Assembly: GCA_018268995.1 (NCBI GenBank)
Contig: JAFDVL010000011.1
Location: 62,001 to 126,000 of the forward strand
Length of the DNA: 64,000 bases
DNA from: Acidobacteriota bacterium
Lineage (GTDB): Bacteria > Acidobacteriota > Blastocatellia > RBC074
Reading direction: 5' to 3'
Made by a program: the position numbers and the translations under genes
In this document: positions 46,673 through 55,038 of the stretch, piece after piece
Position numbering within the stretch: position 1 is the stretch's first letter
Layout of the letters: every line of letters begins with the position of its first letter
Notes under the pieces: generated by a model
The model's input: only the letters and a program-made list of their open reading frames with translations
Told to the model about the DNA's origin: nothing
Database searches by the model: none

Positions 46673-47674
46673 ATGCGAACCTCACATAAACTCACACGTC
46701 TAATTTTAGCGTTAATGGCTCTCGCAGGATTGTCTGCGATGGCGCTGGCTCAGAATCCAGCAAATGCAACAGTCAGTGATCAAAAAGCCGGGTCGGTATT
46801 AGTATATCCATACTATATTTCTAGTACGGGACAGATTAAGAGCGATACCCGCATTTCGATGACAAACACAGGTGCATCAGGTGCAGCAACAACTCGCGTT
46901 CACGTCTTTTTGATGAGCGGTGCGAACTGTACTCAGGCTGACTTGTTCGTTTGTTTGACGCCCAATGCAACAGCTAGCTTCAAAGCTTCTGACTATGATC
47001 CTGATAACTCAGGTTATGTCATTGCTGTTTCAGTTGACGCAAATGGAGTACCGAATCAGAACAACGTTTTGATTGGAAACGCATTTGTAAACGATAGCAC
47101 TGGTGTTGCTGGTAGCGTTTACGAAGGCAATTACGGAGCAGAAGCATTTTGGGGCAACGCCACAGCTGGCCGTAACAATGGTGACGGAACTGCCACAATC
47201 AGATTCGATGGCACCGATTACGATGCAGCGCCAAACCAGTTTGCAGTTGAAATCCAGCATCCCTCAGATGTTGTTGGACAGAGACTGGTAATTGCAGGTC
47301 TTGGTGGTAACATCTCGACCGGTGCTGCTGGTGGTTGCGCCCAGGTCGGAACTGGTCAAGCATTCAACCAGGATGAAAAATTTGGTAGCTTCCAAGGATT
47401 CATCGGTGGTACTTGCTTGTGCCGTGCGACGATTACTGGCTCTGCTCCACGCGTTCCAGGTGGTTTGGCCGCGTTACTTGGTGCCCAAGGCCAAGGTCGT
47501 TCAGGCTCGTTGAAGTTTAACGTTACAGCTGGCGTTGGATTAATTCTGACCCCACGTCTGGTCGGTGCTGCCACCAATCCTTGGAGTGGTATCCGCACGT
47601 TACACAAAACTGGATTGAACACGGGAACAACTGGAAACCGTCTGACGATCCCGATCTTTACCCCAGTCTGCTAA
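46673..47674 (+). CDS. Secreted protein of unknown function, smaller paralogue
   Basis: Paralogue of the preceding gene, 333 residues, with the same signal start (MRTSHKLTRLILALM) and shared blocks VSDQKAGSVLVYPYYISS, RVHVFLMSGANCTQADLFVCL, PNQFAVEIQHPSDVVGQ and SGIRTLHKTGLNTG. It lacks the Pro/Asn-rich insert after the signal peptide. The DNA from about 25 bp before the ATG to 45 bp inside is almost identical to the first gene, including the AAGGAGAAACTCGA ribosome-binding region. A strong terminator follows. Confidence 0.78.
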   Translation: MRTSHKLTRLILALMALAGLSAMALAQNPANATVSDQKAGSVLVYPYYISSTGQIKSDTRISMTNTGASGAATTRVHVFLMSGANCTQADLFVCLTPNATASFKASDYDPDNSGYVIAVSVDANGVPNQNNVLIGNAFVNDSTGVAGSVYEGNYGAEAFWGNATAGRNNGDGTATIRFDGTDYDAAPNQFAVEIQHPSDVVGQRLVIAGLGGNISTGAAGGCAQVGTGQAFNQDEKFGSFQGFIGGTCLCRATITGSAPRVPGGLAALLGAQGQGRSGSLKFNVTAGVGLILTPRLVGAATNPWSGIRTLHKTGLNTGTTGNRLTIPIFTPVC

Positions 47675-47705
47675 TCGCGGTCTGATTTGCTAGAGAGTAA
47701 AAGCC

Positions 47706-47742
47706 AGCAAAAGGGCTAGGATTTAATCCTAGCCCTTTTGCT
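47706..47742. terminator. Strong bidirectional terminator after the paralogue pair
   Basis: A 17-bp perfect stem (AGCAAAAGGGCTAGGAT with ATCCTAGCCCTTTTGCT) with a 3-nt loop, followed by ATTTATT. A-rich on the left and T-rich on the right. Confidence 0.88.
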
Positions 47743-47815
47743 ATTTATTGCTGATGATTAGAAGTATGGATACGTTTTCAACTTAATTCATTCTGTGGAT
47801 GTGCAGCGAGGTTAA

Positions 47816-47992
47816 ATGAAGATAGGTACAAGAGTTTCAATTTCTTTAGCAAAGAAGGGTAGGATGGAAAACCTGATGTCTCAATACACTAAAGTCCAGA
47901 TGTATCGCGCGATGAAAACTAACGTAGTCGAATTCGCAGAAAGTTTTGATTTCATCCAGCATGACGACTTAATCAGGTTATTCGGCAAGTAG
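47816..47992 (+). CDS. Possible small protein, 58 residues
   Basis: An ATG at 47816 with GCGAGG upstream opens a 58-codon frame ending TAG at 47990-47992 (MKIGTRVSISLAKKGRMENL, ending DDLIRLFGK). Basic at the start, acidic later, no membrane segment. It is the only reading I can offer for the 430-bp gap 47743-48179; nothing else in that gap is recognised. It could be chance. Confidence 0.25.
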   Translation: MKIGTRVSISLAKKGRMENLMSQYTKVQMYRAMKTNVVEFAESFDFIQHDDLIRLFGK

Positions 47993-48179
47993 TGCTGCAA
48001 CCAAAATCTGCTGTGGCAAAAATTCGAGCAAAAACGCTTGAAGCTTGATAAGTAGGTTAATCTCAGTATTGAGTTGAATTAGGCAGTCAGGCGACCGGAT
48101 TGGGTCCATTGAAAATGCAGTAATTTGAGCATCATCGTGTTCCATAAACCACGCCAGGAACCTGGGAGCAGGTCAATGG

Positions 48180-49046
48180 CTAGGGGGCACTGGGCGTCTC
48201 AAAAGAAGCGTCCAAACTGCCCGAATCCACCCACTGTGCAATCACGTGATCGGACAACCCGATGTCCTCGCGTAACGACTGGCAAAGCTGCTCCGGTGTC
48301 AGTTCGCTGACCGCGAGTCCGTGTGCGGTTTTCGAGAATCGCGTGTGTCCCAACAGCACAATAATTTCGTCTGGATGATTGCGCCGAGCATAAAGACGCT
48401 GATTGAACGGGCTTTGCTCTCGTGAGACTTCATAACGGGTCAAGTAAAGCGTGTGATCGGCGGTATCCACCAGCAGACGGCAAGGCAGGTATTGCGGCAT
48501 TGGCGGTACATTTGCCCAGATGAGATGTGTGCCATCTACAGGTTCTACCTCAATGGGGCACAGCGAATCACTGCTCACGAAAATGTCCTCATTCAAAGGC
48601 AGCGGCAGGTTGCACAAGAGAGAAGAGTCAATCAGCCAGTCACTTCCTTCAAGGCGAACTTTTACGCTGCCGTGATTGACCATGCCCAGATCGCGCATCG
48701 AACCGGCCACGCGGCGTGCCTCGAAGCCGACAGCTTGCGCCAAGGCAAAGAGGGCGTTGCTCGTCGGCCAGCAAGTGCCGCCCACGCCGTCCGCGAGCCA
48801 GTGCGCGAAAAACTCTTCTGCCTCGCCACCGGGCAGCGGACGCTCCGGTTCTGTGCGCAGCGCAATCATCTTGCGGACGTTGTCGAACGGGACGCCCGCG
48901 CACCAGGCGCGATAGAGAGTTTGCAAGCCGGCAAGATTCGTGGTTGGAAGGTGCGGGAACCCAAGACGCTCCAGGACACGGTCTCGTGTCTGTTCGCTCA
49001 GTCCCTCTGATTCGCCCGTTGGATTTTGCGTGTGAACCTCAGTCAT
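48180..49046 (-). CDS. Arylamine N-acetyltransferase-family protein
   Basis: A 288-residue member of the NAT family, which transfers acyl groups from CoA through a cysteine. The triad is readable: Cys92 in GGTCWPTSN, His125 in MVNHGSVKV and Asp140 in WLIDSSLL. The usual RGGxCxE context is altered (GVGGTCWP, no Arg or Glu), so the donor or acceptor may differ from classical NATs. The start at the ATG 49046 has GAGG 5 bases upstream and is preferred over one 23 codons earlier. From this gene on the DNA is visibly G+C-richer. Confidence 0.8.
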   Translation of the reverse strand: MTEVHTQNPTGESEGLSEQTRDRVLERLGFPHLPTTNLAGLQTLYRAWCAGVPFDNVRKMIALRTEPERPLPGGEAEEFFAHWLADGVGGTCWPTSNALFALAQAVGFEARRVAGSMRDLGMVNHGSVKVRLEGSDWLIDSSLLCNLPLPLNEDIFVSSDSLCPIEVEPVDGTHLIWANVPPMPQYLPCRLLVDTADHTLYLTRYEVSREQSPFNQRLYARRNHPDEIIVLLGHTRFSKTAHGLAVSELTPEQLCQSLREDIGLSDHVIAQWVDSGSLDASFETPSAP

Positions 49047-49188
49047 AAATACCTCATTATCATTGTCGAAGGAGAAACTCTTACGCTGCCTGTTCCTGTT
49101 TGCAGATTTCATCACGGGGCGGCCACTCGCCGCAACTGTTCGAGCGTCACGTGGGCTTCCTGTCGGCTTGATGGCACGCGGGGGAGGT

Positions 49189-49248
49189 ATGAAACTATCG
49201 GTTTATGCTCTTTTCGCCGTCCTCTTTTGAGTCTCCACCGCAGCTTTT
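49189..49248 (+). pseudogene. Relic: 5' end of the secreted gene at 51809
   Basis: ATGAAACTATCGGTTTATGC opens a 60-bp stretch that matches 51809-51868 with two substitutions. One turns the Trp codon TGG into TGA, and the similarity stops right after the signal-peptide code. A GGGGAGG site precedes both copies' ATG in similar form. The rest of the gap 49047-49360 holds nothing else I recognise. Confidence 0.8.
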
Positions 49249-49360
49249 TCTAATTGTCGTTCCTGAGGCTCTGATCTTTTTTTGCCGCAACTTTAAAGTT
49301 TCTTCTGTGCTACACTGCGTGACGGTTAGCCGCCGACAATTTGAGCGAAAGGTCACGAGT

Positions 49361-51451
49361 ATGAAAGCCGTTTGTTTTACTTTCCTGCTTCTCTGCTTTG
49401 CTCACCTCACCTCAGCACAGGTATCTCCATTTCAACCCGGTCACCGGAATCATATTTGGGGCGTCAAATTTTGCCCCGATGATCGTCATCTGCTTTCTTA
49501 TACGGAAGGAAACCTCTATCTCTGGGATGTCGCCAGTGGGCGGGTGCTGTGGCAGGCGGAAACCTGGTTCATCCGCAAATTGCGCGAGTCGTTTGACCTG
49601 CAAGAATTCGCGTGGAGTCAGGACGAGCAGTTCCTCGTCACGAAAAGCGCCAATGGCACTTATCAAACTTGGGATGCGAACACCGGCCAGATTTTGGCCG
49701 TGACAGAACAAGCGCCAACTCTCGCGCTTCGCCCTATGCAAACCTTGCGTCAGACTTCGGCGCAGGGAGAGTTGAGCCACGATGGCAATTTACAAGCGTT
49801 CCCGGTAGAAGCGACACACGGCGACGATGACAATGCCGCGATCAAACTCCGCGACCAGCAAACGGGGGCCGTCCGTTGGCTGCGCGCGCATCCAGGCACT
49901 GTGCGCTCCATCGCTTACCGTCGGGATGGCCGATATTTCGCCGTCGCGGGCAGTGATACGAACATTTACGTCTTCGCGGCACAAACGCGGATGCTTGTGC
50001 AAACGCTTGTCGGACATACCAGCCCGTATCTTTCCGTTGCCTTCAGCGGCGATGGTCAGCGGCTGCTATCGTGGGCGAAAGATGGTGCGATCAAAACCTG
50101 GGATTGGCCAGCGGGCAAGTTGCTGCAAAGCATAAAAATCGCGGAGAAAGACGCGGACTGGAGAACCATCTCCTTCAGCGCTGATGGCCAGTATGCGCTC
50201 ACGTCCGGCGAGACAACTCGTTTCCGACTGTGGGACGCACAGCAAGGAATATTGCTCCGCGCGTTCGAGATCAAAAAGCCCTACGCCTACACCAGCGGCG
50301 ATATGACCATCGGATACAGCAGCCTTCCCGTGCTGAGCGCGACCTTCAATCCATCTGGCAACCGGATTTTGTCTGGACACCCGGATAACACGCTCCGCTT
50401 CTGGAACCTGGCGGGAAAGCAACGTGGCGGCATCAGCATCCGCCGCGGGGCAGTACAACTGCAACTCAGCCCGGATGAAAGAACGGTGCTTGTCCTCGCT
50501 ACCAAGGGTCTGGGACGCGAACTTCGCCTTTACGACGCGCGCCTGAACAAAGAACTCATGCACTTCGATGACAAGGAAGCGGAATTTATCAAAGCCATCG
50601 TGTTCAGCCCCGACGGACAACATTTTGCGACTTCGGATAGCATCGGCAACGTTTGTTTGTGGGCGATCAATCAATCGAAGCCGCTGTATCGGTTAGGCGA
50701 TTGGCGGCAGCAAGTCATCGCTTTTAGCCCGGACGGCAAAACGCTGGCCGCCGGGGGCGAGAATCAAAACCTGGCGCTGTATGACGTGCGCACCGGAAAA
50801 CAACACTGGCAACTGCTGCCGTCCTATCAACCGAACAAATTGGAGGCGCGCTTGACCGCCGAACGCGCGCAACGCGAAGCCCAATTGCGTGCCCAGGAAA
50901 CCGCCGCGCAAGCCCAACGCAACCGCCAAGCCGCGCGTGATCTGAAACGATTCAAAAACCAGGTGTCCATCACGTTTGAGCATTATGGCGATATGACCAA
51001 CCCGCTCGACGAAAGAATCTTGTCATCCGGCGAACCGGGCAAAAGCCAGGTGAAAAAAGCCCCTGCCGAAGCCAATGCCGTGTGGCTGCGCTTGCACAAC
51101 GACGCGCCGCTGCCGCTGGAAGTAACGACCTTCAGCGCGTCTTATGGCAAGTCGCACTGTTATCACGAATTCGCCCCCGGCGTGCGCGCCGCAGGATTGT
51201 GCAATAACCGCGAAATCAGCCTTCAATTTGAAGTGCAGGATCGCCACGGCAAGCCCGTGCCCTCTGGCATTTGTATCATCGAACGCGCACTGATCTTGCC
51301 GCAGACAGCAGTCTGGTTTGCCGTGCCGCGTTCGCTGTGGCAAACCGGCTACCGCGTCCGCTTTGCGGTGACGTTTCAGAAAGAGACGGCGGAAAACAAA
51401 GTCGCCGACTACGGCAAGCCGCTCACGTTGGAAGTGCCCATGAAAGACTAA
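49361..51451 (+). CDS. Secreted WD40-repeat protein with coiled coil and C-terminal beta domain
   Basis: A 696-residue exported protein. The signal peptide (MKAVCFTFLLLCFAHLTSAQ) sets the start at 49361, 156 bp inside the open frame. About nine WD40 blades follow up to residue about 490, for example LYLWDVASGRVLWQ, AIKTWDWPAGKLLQSI, FRLWDAQQG and NVCLWAINQSKPLYRL. A charged coiled coil (RLTAERAQREAQLRAQETAA) leads to a C-terminal domain with four cysteines that I do not recognise (SHCYHEFAPG, GLCNNREIS). Likely a periplasmic or surface scaffold. A two-helix membrane protein gene follows by 6 bp. Confidence 0.83.
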   Translation: MKAVCFTFLLLCFAHLTSAQVSPFQPGHRNHIWGVKFCPDDRHLLSYTEGNLYLWDVASGRVLWQAETWFIRKLRESFDLQEFAWSQDEQFLVTKSANGTYQTWDANTGQILAVTEQAPTLALRPMQTLRQTSAQGELSHDGNLQAFPVEATHGDDDNAAIKLRDQQTGAVRWLRAHPGTVRSIAYRRDGRYFAVAGSDTNIYVFAAQTRMLVQTLVGHTSPYLSVAFSGDGQRLLSWAKDGAIKTWDWPAGKLLQSIKIAEKDADWRTISFSADGQYALTSGETTRFRLWDAQQGILLRAFEIKKPYAYTSGDMTIGYSSLPVLSATFNPSGNRILSGHPDNTLRFWNLAGKQRGGISIRRGAVQLQLSPDERTVLVLATKGLGRELRLYDARLNKELMHFDDKEAEFIKAIVFSPDGQHFATSDSIGNVCLWAINQSKPLYRLGDWRQQVIAFSPDGKTLAAGGENQNLALYDVRTGKQHWQLLPSYQPNKLEARLTAERAQREAQLRAQETAAQAQRNRQAARDLKRFKNQVSITFEHYGDMTNPLDERILSSGEPGKSQVKKAPAEANAVWLRLHNDAPLPLEVTTFSASYGKSHCYHEFAPGVRAAGLCNNREISLQFEVQDRHGKPVPSGICIIERALILPQTAVWFAVPRSLWQTGYRVRFAVTFQKETAENKVADYGKPLTLEVPMKD

Positions 51452-51457
51452 ATCGCC

Positions 51458-51784
51458 ATGAACCTGAAGCAACGAATCCACCGCAACCCCTATCTTGCCA
51501 TCCTGTTAGTGATCTTCCTCGGCTCGGTTGGCGGCGCGGAACTGGGCTGGGTGTATGGGCTTCTCCGACAAGCGCAGATCGTGTGGGCGTTTCAACGAGA
51601 GTATCCGGGAGGGAGAATGATGTGCGGCACGGGCATCGTTGATTTGCCAGAGGTGATGGCGCTGGCAGGGGCGCTGGTGGGGCTGGTGATCGGGACGGTG
51701 CTGGGAACTTGGCTCGATGCCAAATTCATTCAACCGCAAACAATGCCCAAGGCTATGAGTAAAATGACCGGGATTCTGCCATAA
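51458..51784 (+). CDS. Small two-helix membrane protein, copy 1
   Basis: A 108-residue protein with two predicted membrane helices (LAILLVIFLGSVGGAELGWV, then ALAGALVGLVIGTVLGTWLD) and a loop carrying MMCGTGIVDLPEVMA. Unknown function. It has a close copy at 52873 that shares the same loop and the end WLDAKFIQPQTM. It starts 6 bp after the WD40 gene stop and is probably cotranscribed with it. Confidence 0.7.
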   Translation: MNLKQRIHRNPYLAILLVIFLGSVGGAELGWVYGLLRQAQIVWAFQREYPGGRMMCGTGIVDLPEVMALAGALVGLVIGTVLGTWLDAKFIQPQTMPKAMSKMTGILP

Positions 51785-51808
51785 GCCAAGCGCAAAGAAA
51801 GGGGAGTT

Positions 51809-52678
51809 ATGAAACTATCGGTTTATGCTATTTTCGCCGTCCTCTTTTGGGTCTCCACCGCAGCTTTTGCACAAGACGAAGAACCGCTGAAAAGGGACTG
51901 GCTCGCACAGGATGTCAAAGCCCTCCAGTTACTCGCGCGGTTACAGCCTGTGGAAGCGCATACGCTGGAAGACCTCAAATGCATTTGGGGGAAAAACACT
52001 GGCGGAGAGGAAAGAGAGTTAGGCTTCGGAGCGCAAAGAGTCCGCCTCACGCAGCCCAATGGGTATACGCATTTCTACCTCGACCTGTTTATTTTCCACG
52101 GGAGAATTGGTTTTTACGAACTTGGTGTGAGCGGCAGCCGGGAAAGTTGGCCACGCATCCGCACGGGTTTGATCGCGGCTTGGTGGGAAAATGGCGGGGG
52201 AGAATATGAGGAGGACGACGGGCGCTTAGTGCAGCAAAGGACCTTCCCCGCCGTGTTTCAGGCGTACCAACAGGCGGTGGCCGCAGCCTTGGGAGAACTG
52301 AAGCCCGTCACAGTGCCTGCTGCGCTGCGAGACAGTTATGAATACCTGCTTTCGCCGCTGGAAAATTCTTACGTCGGGAAAGGCGGTTGTGGGTATGGGG
52401 GCGAAGTCCCGGCAGGCAGAAAAGCGATGGAGGCCTTACGCAAAGCGGGGCGGATGGACCTGATTGAAAATGTGCTGCGCGGCTATAATCCCGGCGGAAG
52501 AGTCTATGCGGCGTTAGCGTTTCTGGAACAGCAAAGACGCGGGGTGTGGCTGCCCCCTGAAGTGCAAGAGACCATCCGCAAGCTGAGTGCATTAAAGATT
52601 ACAATCACCACGTGTGAGGGATGTATCGTCAGTCAGCAGTGGGCCAAAGGTGTTTTTCGCACGCCCGAAAAATATTAA
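51809..52678 (+). CDS. Secreted protein of unknown function (intact parent of the relic)
   Basis: A 289-residue exported protein with signal peptide MKLSVYAIFAVLFWVSTAAF. I do not recognise the mature part. It contains LEDLKCIWGKNTGG, a Phe/Tyr-rich strand (TRFYLDLFIF-type, HFYLDLFIFHG) and a later Cys/Gly segment KGGCGYGGEVPAGRKAMEAL, then CEGCIVSQQW. GGGGAG lies just upstream of the ATG. It sits between the two copies of the two-helix membrane protein. Confidence 0.7.
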   Translation: MKLSVYAIFAVLFWVSTAAFAQDEEPLKRDWLAQDVKALQLLARLQPVEAHTLEDLKCIWGKNTGGEERELGFGAQRVRLTQPNGYTHFYLDLFIFHGRIGFYELGVSGSRESWPRIRTGLIAAWWENGGGEYEEDDGRLVQQRTFPAVFQAYQQAVAAALGELKPVTVPAALRDSYEYLLSPLENSYVGKGGCGYGGEVPAGRKAMEALRKAGRMDLIENVLRGYNPGGRVYAALAFLEQQRRGVWLPPEVQETIRKLSALKITITTCEGCIVSQQWAKGVFRTPEKY

Positions 52679-52872
52679 CCCCGGAAGTGGCTCCGCAAAC
52701 CTGGGCAGAAACAAGCGGTTTGGCGGCGGCGTGGTCGCAAGCGAATTCTGTAGCGGCCTGCTTGCGATGGAATGGCTTTCACCTGAACTCAAACGACCCA
52801 TTCCAGCACCGTGTGAAGATTTTCTGTGCAATGTATCAGTGGCTGACGTGCTGCGCGGAGTGGCCAAGCGAA

Positions 52873-53211
52873 ATGAGCCTGAAGCAAAGAATAAAAAACC
52901 ATCCCTACCTCGCCATCCTGCTGGTCATCTTCCTCGGCTTGGTTGGGGGCACAGAACTGGGCTGGGTGTATGGTTTCATCCAACGGTATCTAATCGTGTG
53001 GGATTTTCAACGACAGCATCCAGGACAAATGATGATGTGCGGATATGGCATCGTTGATCTGCCGGAGGTAATGGCTATCGTGGGGGCGCTGGTAGGCCTG
53101 GTGATCGGGGTTATGCTGGGAACTTGGCTCGATGCGAAATTCATCCAACCGCAAACGATGAGCGAGCGCGTTGCACCGACGGACGCGGACAACCAGACAA
53201 GCTGCCCATAG
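52873..53211 (+). CDS. Small two-helix membrane protein, copy 2
   Basis: A 112-residue paralogue of the protein at 51458, with the same two helices (LAILLVIFLGLVGGTELGWV, ALVGLVIGVMLGTWLD) and loop MMCGYGIVDLPEVMA. The ATG at 52873 is chosen because it matches copy 1; the open frame runs on 252 bp upstream without a family resemblance. The C-terminus differs (ERVAPTDADNQTSCP). The DNA is about three quarters identical to copy 1 by eye. Confidence 0.7.
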   Translation: MSLKQRIKNHPYLAILLVIFLGLVGGTELGWVYGFIQRYLIVWDFQRQHPGQMMMCGYGIVDLPEVMAIVGALVGLVIGVMLGTWLDAKFIQPQTMSERVAPTDADNQTSCP

Positions 53212-53435
53212 TCGGATCAGGAGACTGACATTGCTTCCATTCAGCTACTCGGCAGGAGGCGACTTAACCTCCCTACCCAACGCTACGGGAGAATTCCTGA
53301 ACCTTTTTCGCTATCGCCACTGGCAGATTCAAGTTCGGATAATTTAACGTATTGAATAGCTCCGCCGGCAGTTCGTAGATTAGGTGGAAGACGAACCAAT
53401 GCGACCTGTCGCAGTCCAAGTGGCACATATCGGGA

Positions 53436-53457
53436 TAGTGTCATTATAGTGACACTA
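53436..53457. promoter_or_regulatory. Perfect inverted repeat, possible operator
   Basis: TAGTGTCA, 6-bp spacer TTATAG, TGACACTA. It lies in the 298-bp gap between the copy-2 membrane gene and the convergent secreted gene; the rest of that gap holds nothing recognised. A pyrimidine-rich run follows (CCCCTTCTACCCC), so a terminator role is also possible. Confidence 0.45.
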
Positions 53458-53509
53458 CCCCTTCTACCCCTTATGGCCCATTTTCCATCAAATCGTTGTC
53501 GTTGCCCAC

Positions 53510-54583
53510 CTACGGTGACGGAGAAGGAACGGTGATCCCCACAATCGTTGTCTGTGTTTTCGGCACAGTGGACACCACAGCTTGAAACGAGAACAAGTTA
53601 ACCCGGCCAGGTGTAATGATGACCACTTGAATGGGGAAAGTGCTTGAGTGGTCGTACTTGTAAATCGCGGAAGGTTGCCTTCTGACAATATCTTTATTAT
53701 TGAAATGCATCGAAATCAATGCATTCTCCGGGTCAACATTCTGCAATTCAATGGAAAGGGGTTGGCCCACGCCAAGCTGAACCTCCGGTAGCGTTTGCAC
53801 GTTCACCTCTAACTTCAAACCGGACGCAAGCTTTTGAGGGGCAATTGTGGCGGCGAAGTCCAGCCCCTGGCATGAGCAAGCATCGAACTGATGCGCTTTC
53901 TCGAACGTACCTTCAAACTTTTCAACTTTGCCCTTTTCAAATGTTGGCCCTACATTGTCTCTAATGTCCTGTATTTCCTTGAGTCGGGCTTTCTTACCCT
54001 TTGGTCTTTTTCCTTTAAGTAGATTCTCGAGATAGCCCTCAAAGACCGCCGGGTCCTTAATTCCACGACGGTTTGGGTCATCGGTAGTCAGGGGGATATG
54101 AACGCCCGCTGCTGCGGCCACCTTATCAATCCAGTCGGTGCAGTTCCTTGTAAATAGGTGGAAGTCGGAAGGTGAGGTAATTTCACCCCGAATAAAGGCT
54201 GCCGCCGCATTGTACTGCGCTGCACTAAGATGATAGCAAATCTGGTAGTCCCACGGATGGTCGGCTTGCCCCTCCGTTTTCCCCTTGGAGCTAAATGGGT
54301 TAATGCCACCAAGCGTTCCCCCTTCGGGAACATGGCCGTAAACAAGGCCGCTGTTTCCCTTTTGAGGTCCTGTGTCGGGCTGTAGAGCTACGAAGGCGTG
54401 TCCGGTGCGGAAGGTCGGATACGGACCAGTTAGCCGAATATCTGGAGAGTCTACTCGAAAACAAATCCTCCCACCTGATGAATTGGCATCAACATCTGTA
54501 GGCTTAATAATCGGGGTCTCTGCGACAGAATTGTCGGCCAAAAAGGACAAGAGAAGCAGGAACCATAAGCATGCGCGGGCCAT
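53510..54583 (-). CDS. Secreted protein with papain-like (NlpC/P60 or LRAT type) motifs
   Basis: A 357-residue exported protein. The signal peptide is ARACLWFLLLLSFLADNSVA; the ATG at 54583 has GGGAG 6 bases upstream and is preferred over one 99 bp earlier. Residues about 45-150 carry a His in GHAFVALQPD and a Cys in RNCTDWIDKVAAAAGVHIP, the pair seen in circularly permuted papain-like folds. After a basic linker comes a beta-rich domain (LEVNVQTLPEVQLGVG) with two close cysteines (DACSCQG). A peptidoglycan or amide hydrolase role is possible; other readings remain open. Confidence 0.65.
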   Translation of the reverse strand: MARACLWFLLLLSFLADNSVAETPIIKPTDVDANSSGGRICFRVDSPDIRLTGPYPTFRTGHAFVALQPDTGPQKGNSGLVYGHVPEGGTLGGINPFSSKGKTEGQADHPWDYQICYHLSAAQYNAAAAFIRGEITSPSDFHLFTRNCTDWIDKVAAAAGVHIPLTTDDPNRRGIKDPAVFEGYLENLLKGKRPKGKKARLKEIQDIRDNVGPTFEKGKVEKFEGTFEKAHQFDACSCQGLDFAATIAPQKLASGLKLEVNVQTLPEVQLGVGQPLSIELQNVDPENALISMHFNNKDIVRRQPSAIYKYDHSSTFPIQVVIITPGRVNLFSFQAVVSTVPKTQTTIVGITVPSPSP

Positions 54584-54797
54584 CTGCTCTCCCTTACCTG
54601 TGGGTCTGGAGGGCAGGGCGGATGCGCCCCCTTGGGTTGCCGCATCCGTGGGAAGCAATAAAAGCTTGGCAAGGTTCTTCATCTTTTTTTACTCCTTTTT
54701 TTACTCCTGCGTTGTATGTGGCAGGTGTTTTACAGGTTAGGGTCGTTTCGTTTATTGCGCTCTATTGCTGCAACCCAACAAGGGGTTTGTTTGGCAA

Positions 54798-54909
54798 CTG
54801 ATACTGTTGGCGAATTCAAAATCCGCAGCATTTATCGGCTTGAAGCCAACAAGGATTGCCAAATCTAAAGGCTTTAGCTGTCGCTCACTGAATTCGCCAA
54901 CAGTATCAG
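54798..54909. repeat. 21-bp perfect inverted repeat around a 70-bp core
   Basis: The 21-mer at 54798-54818 (CTGATACTGTTGGCGAATTC plus A) recurs in reverse complement at 54889-54909. The core between is not repetitive. The element sits in the 455-bp gap 54584-55038 upstream of the papain-like gene; the rest of the gap shows nothing I recognise. A miniature transposable element or a structured RNA are both possible. Confidence 0.75.
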
Positions 54910-55038
54910 CAACTGAACAAAAACCAACATTTTCAGGTCCTCCACAGGGCTATGACAGGCGCTTTTTTAAGGAACCGAGTGTCTTTTCTTTCCGGCTCCA
55001 TTACCTGTACCTGCGAGGGCAGGGGGTGTCTTTTGTAG

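Noticed and set aside
49205..49360. 52-codon N-terminal extension of the WD40 protein
   Set aside because: It is in the relic and promoter region; the ATG at 49361 opens a clean signal peptide with an AAAGG site upstream.
54798..54909. Integron attC site
   Set aside because: The arms are inverted and contain GTTGG/CCAAC, but the order of core sites is not RYYYAAC...GTTRRRY at the ends, and no integrase or cassette array is nearby.
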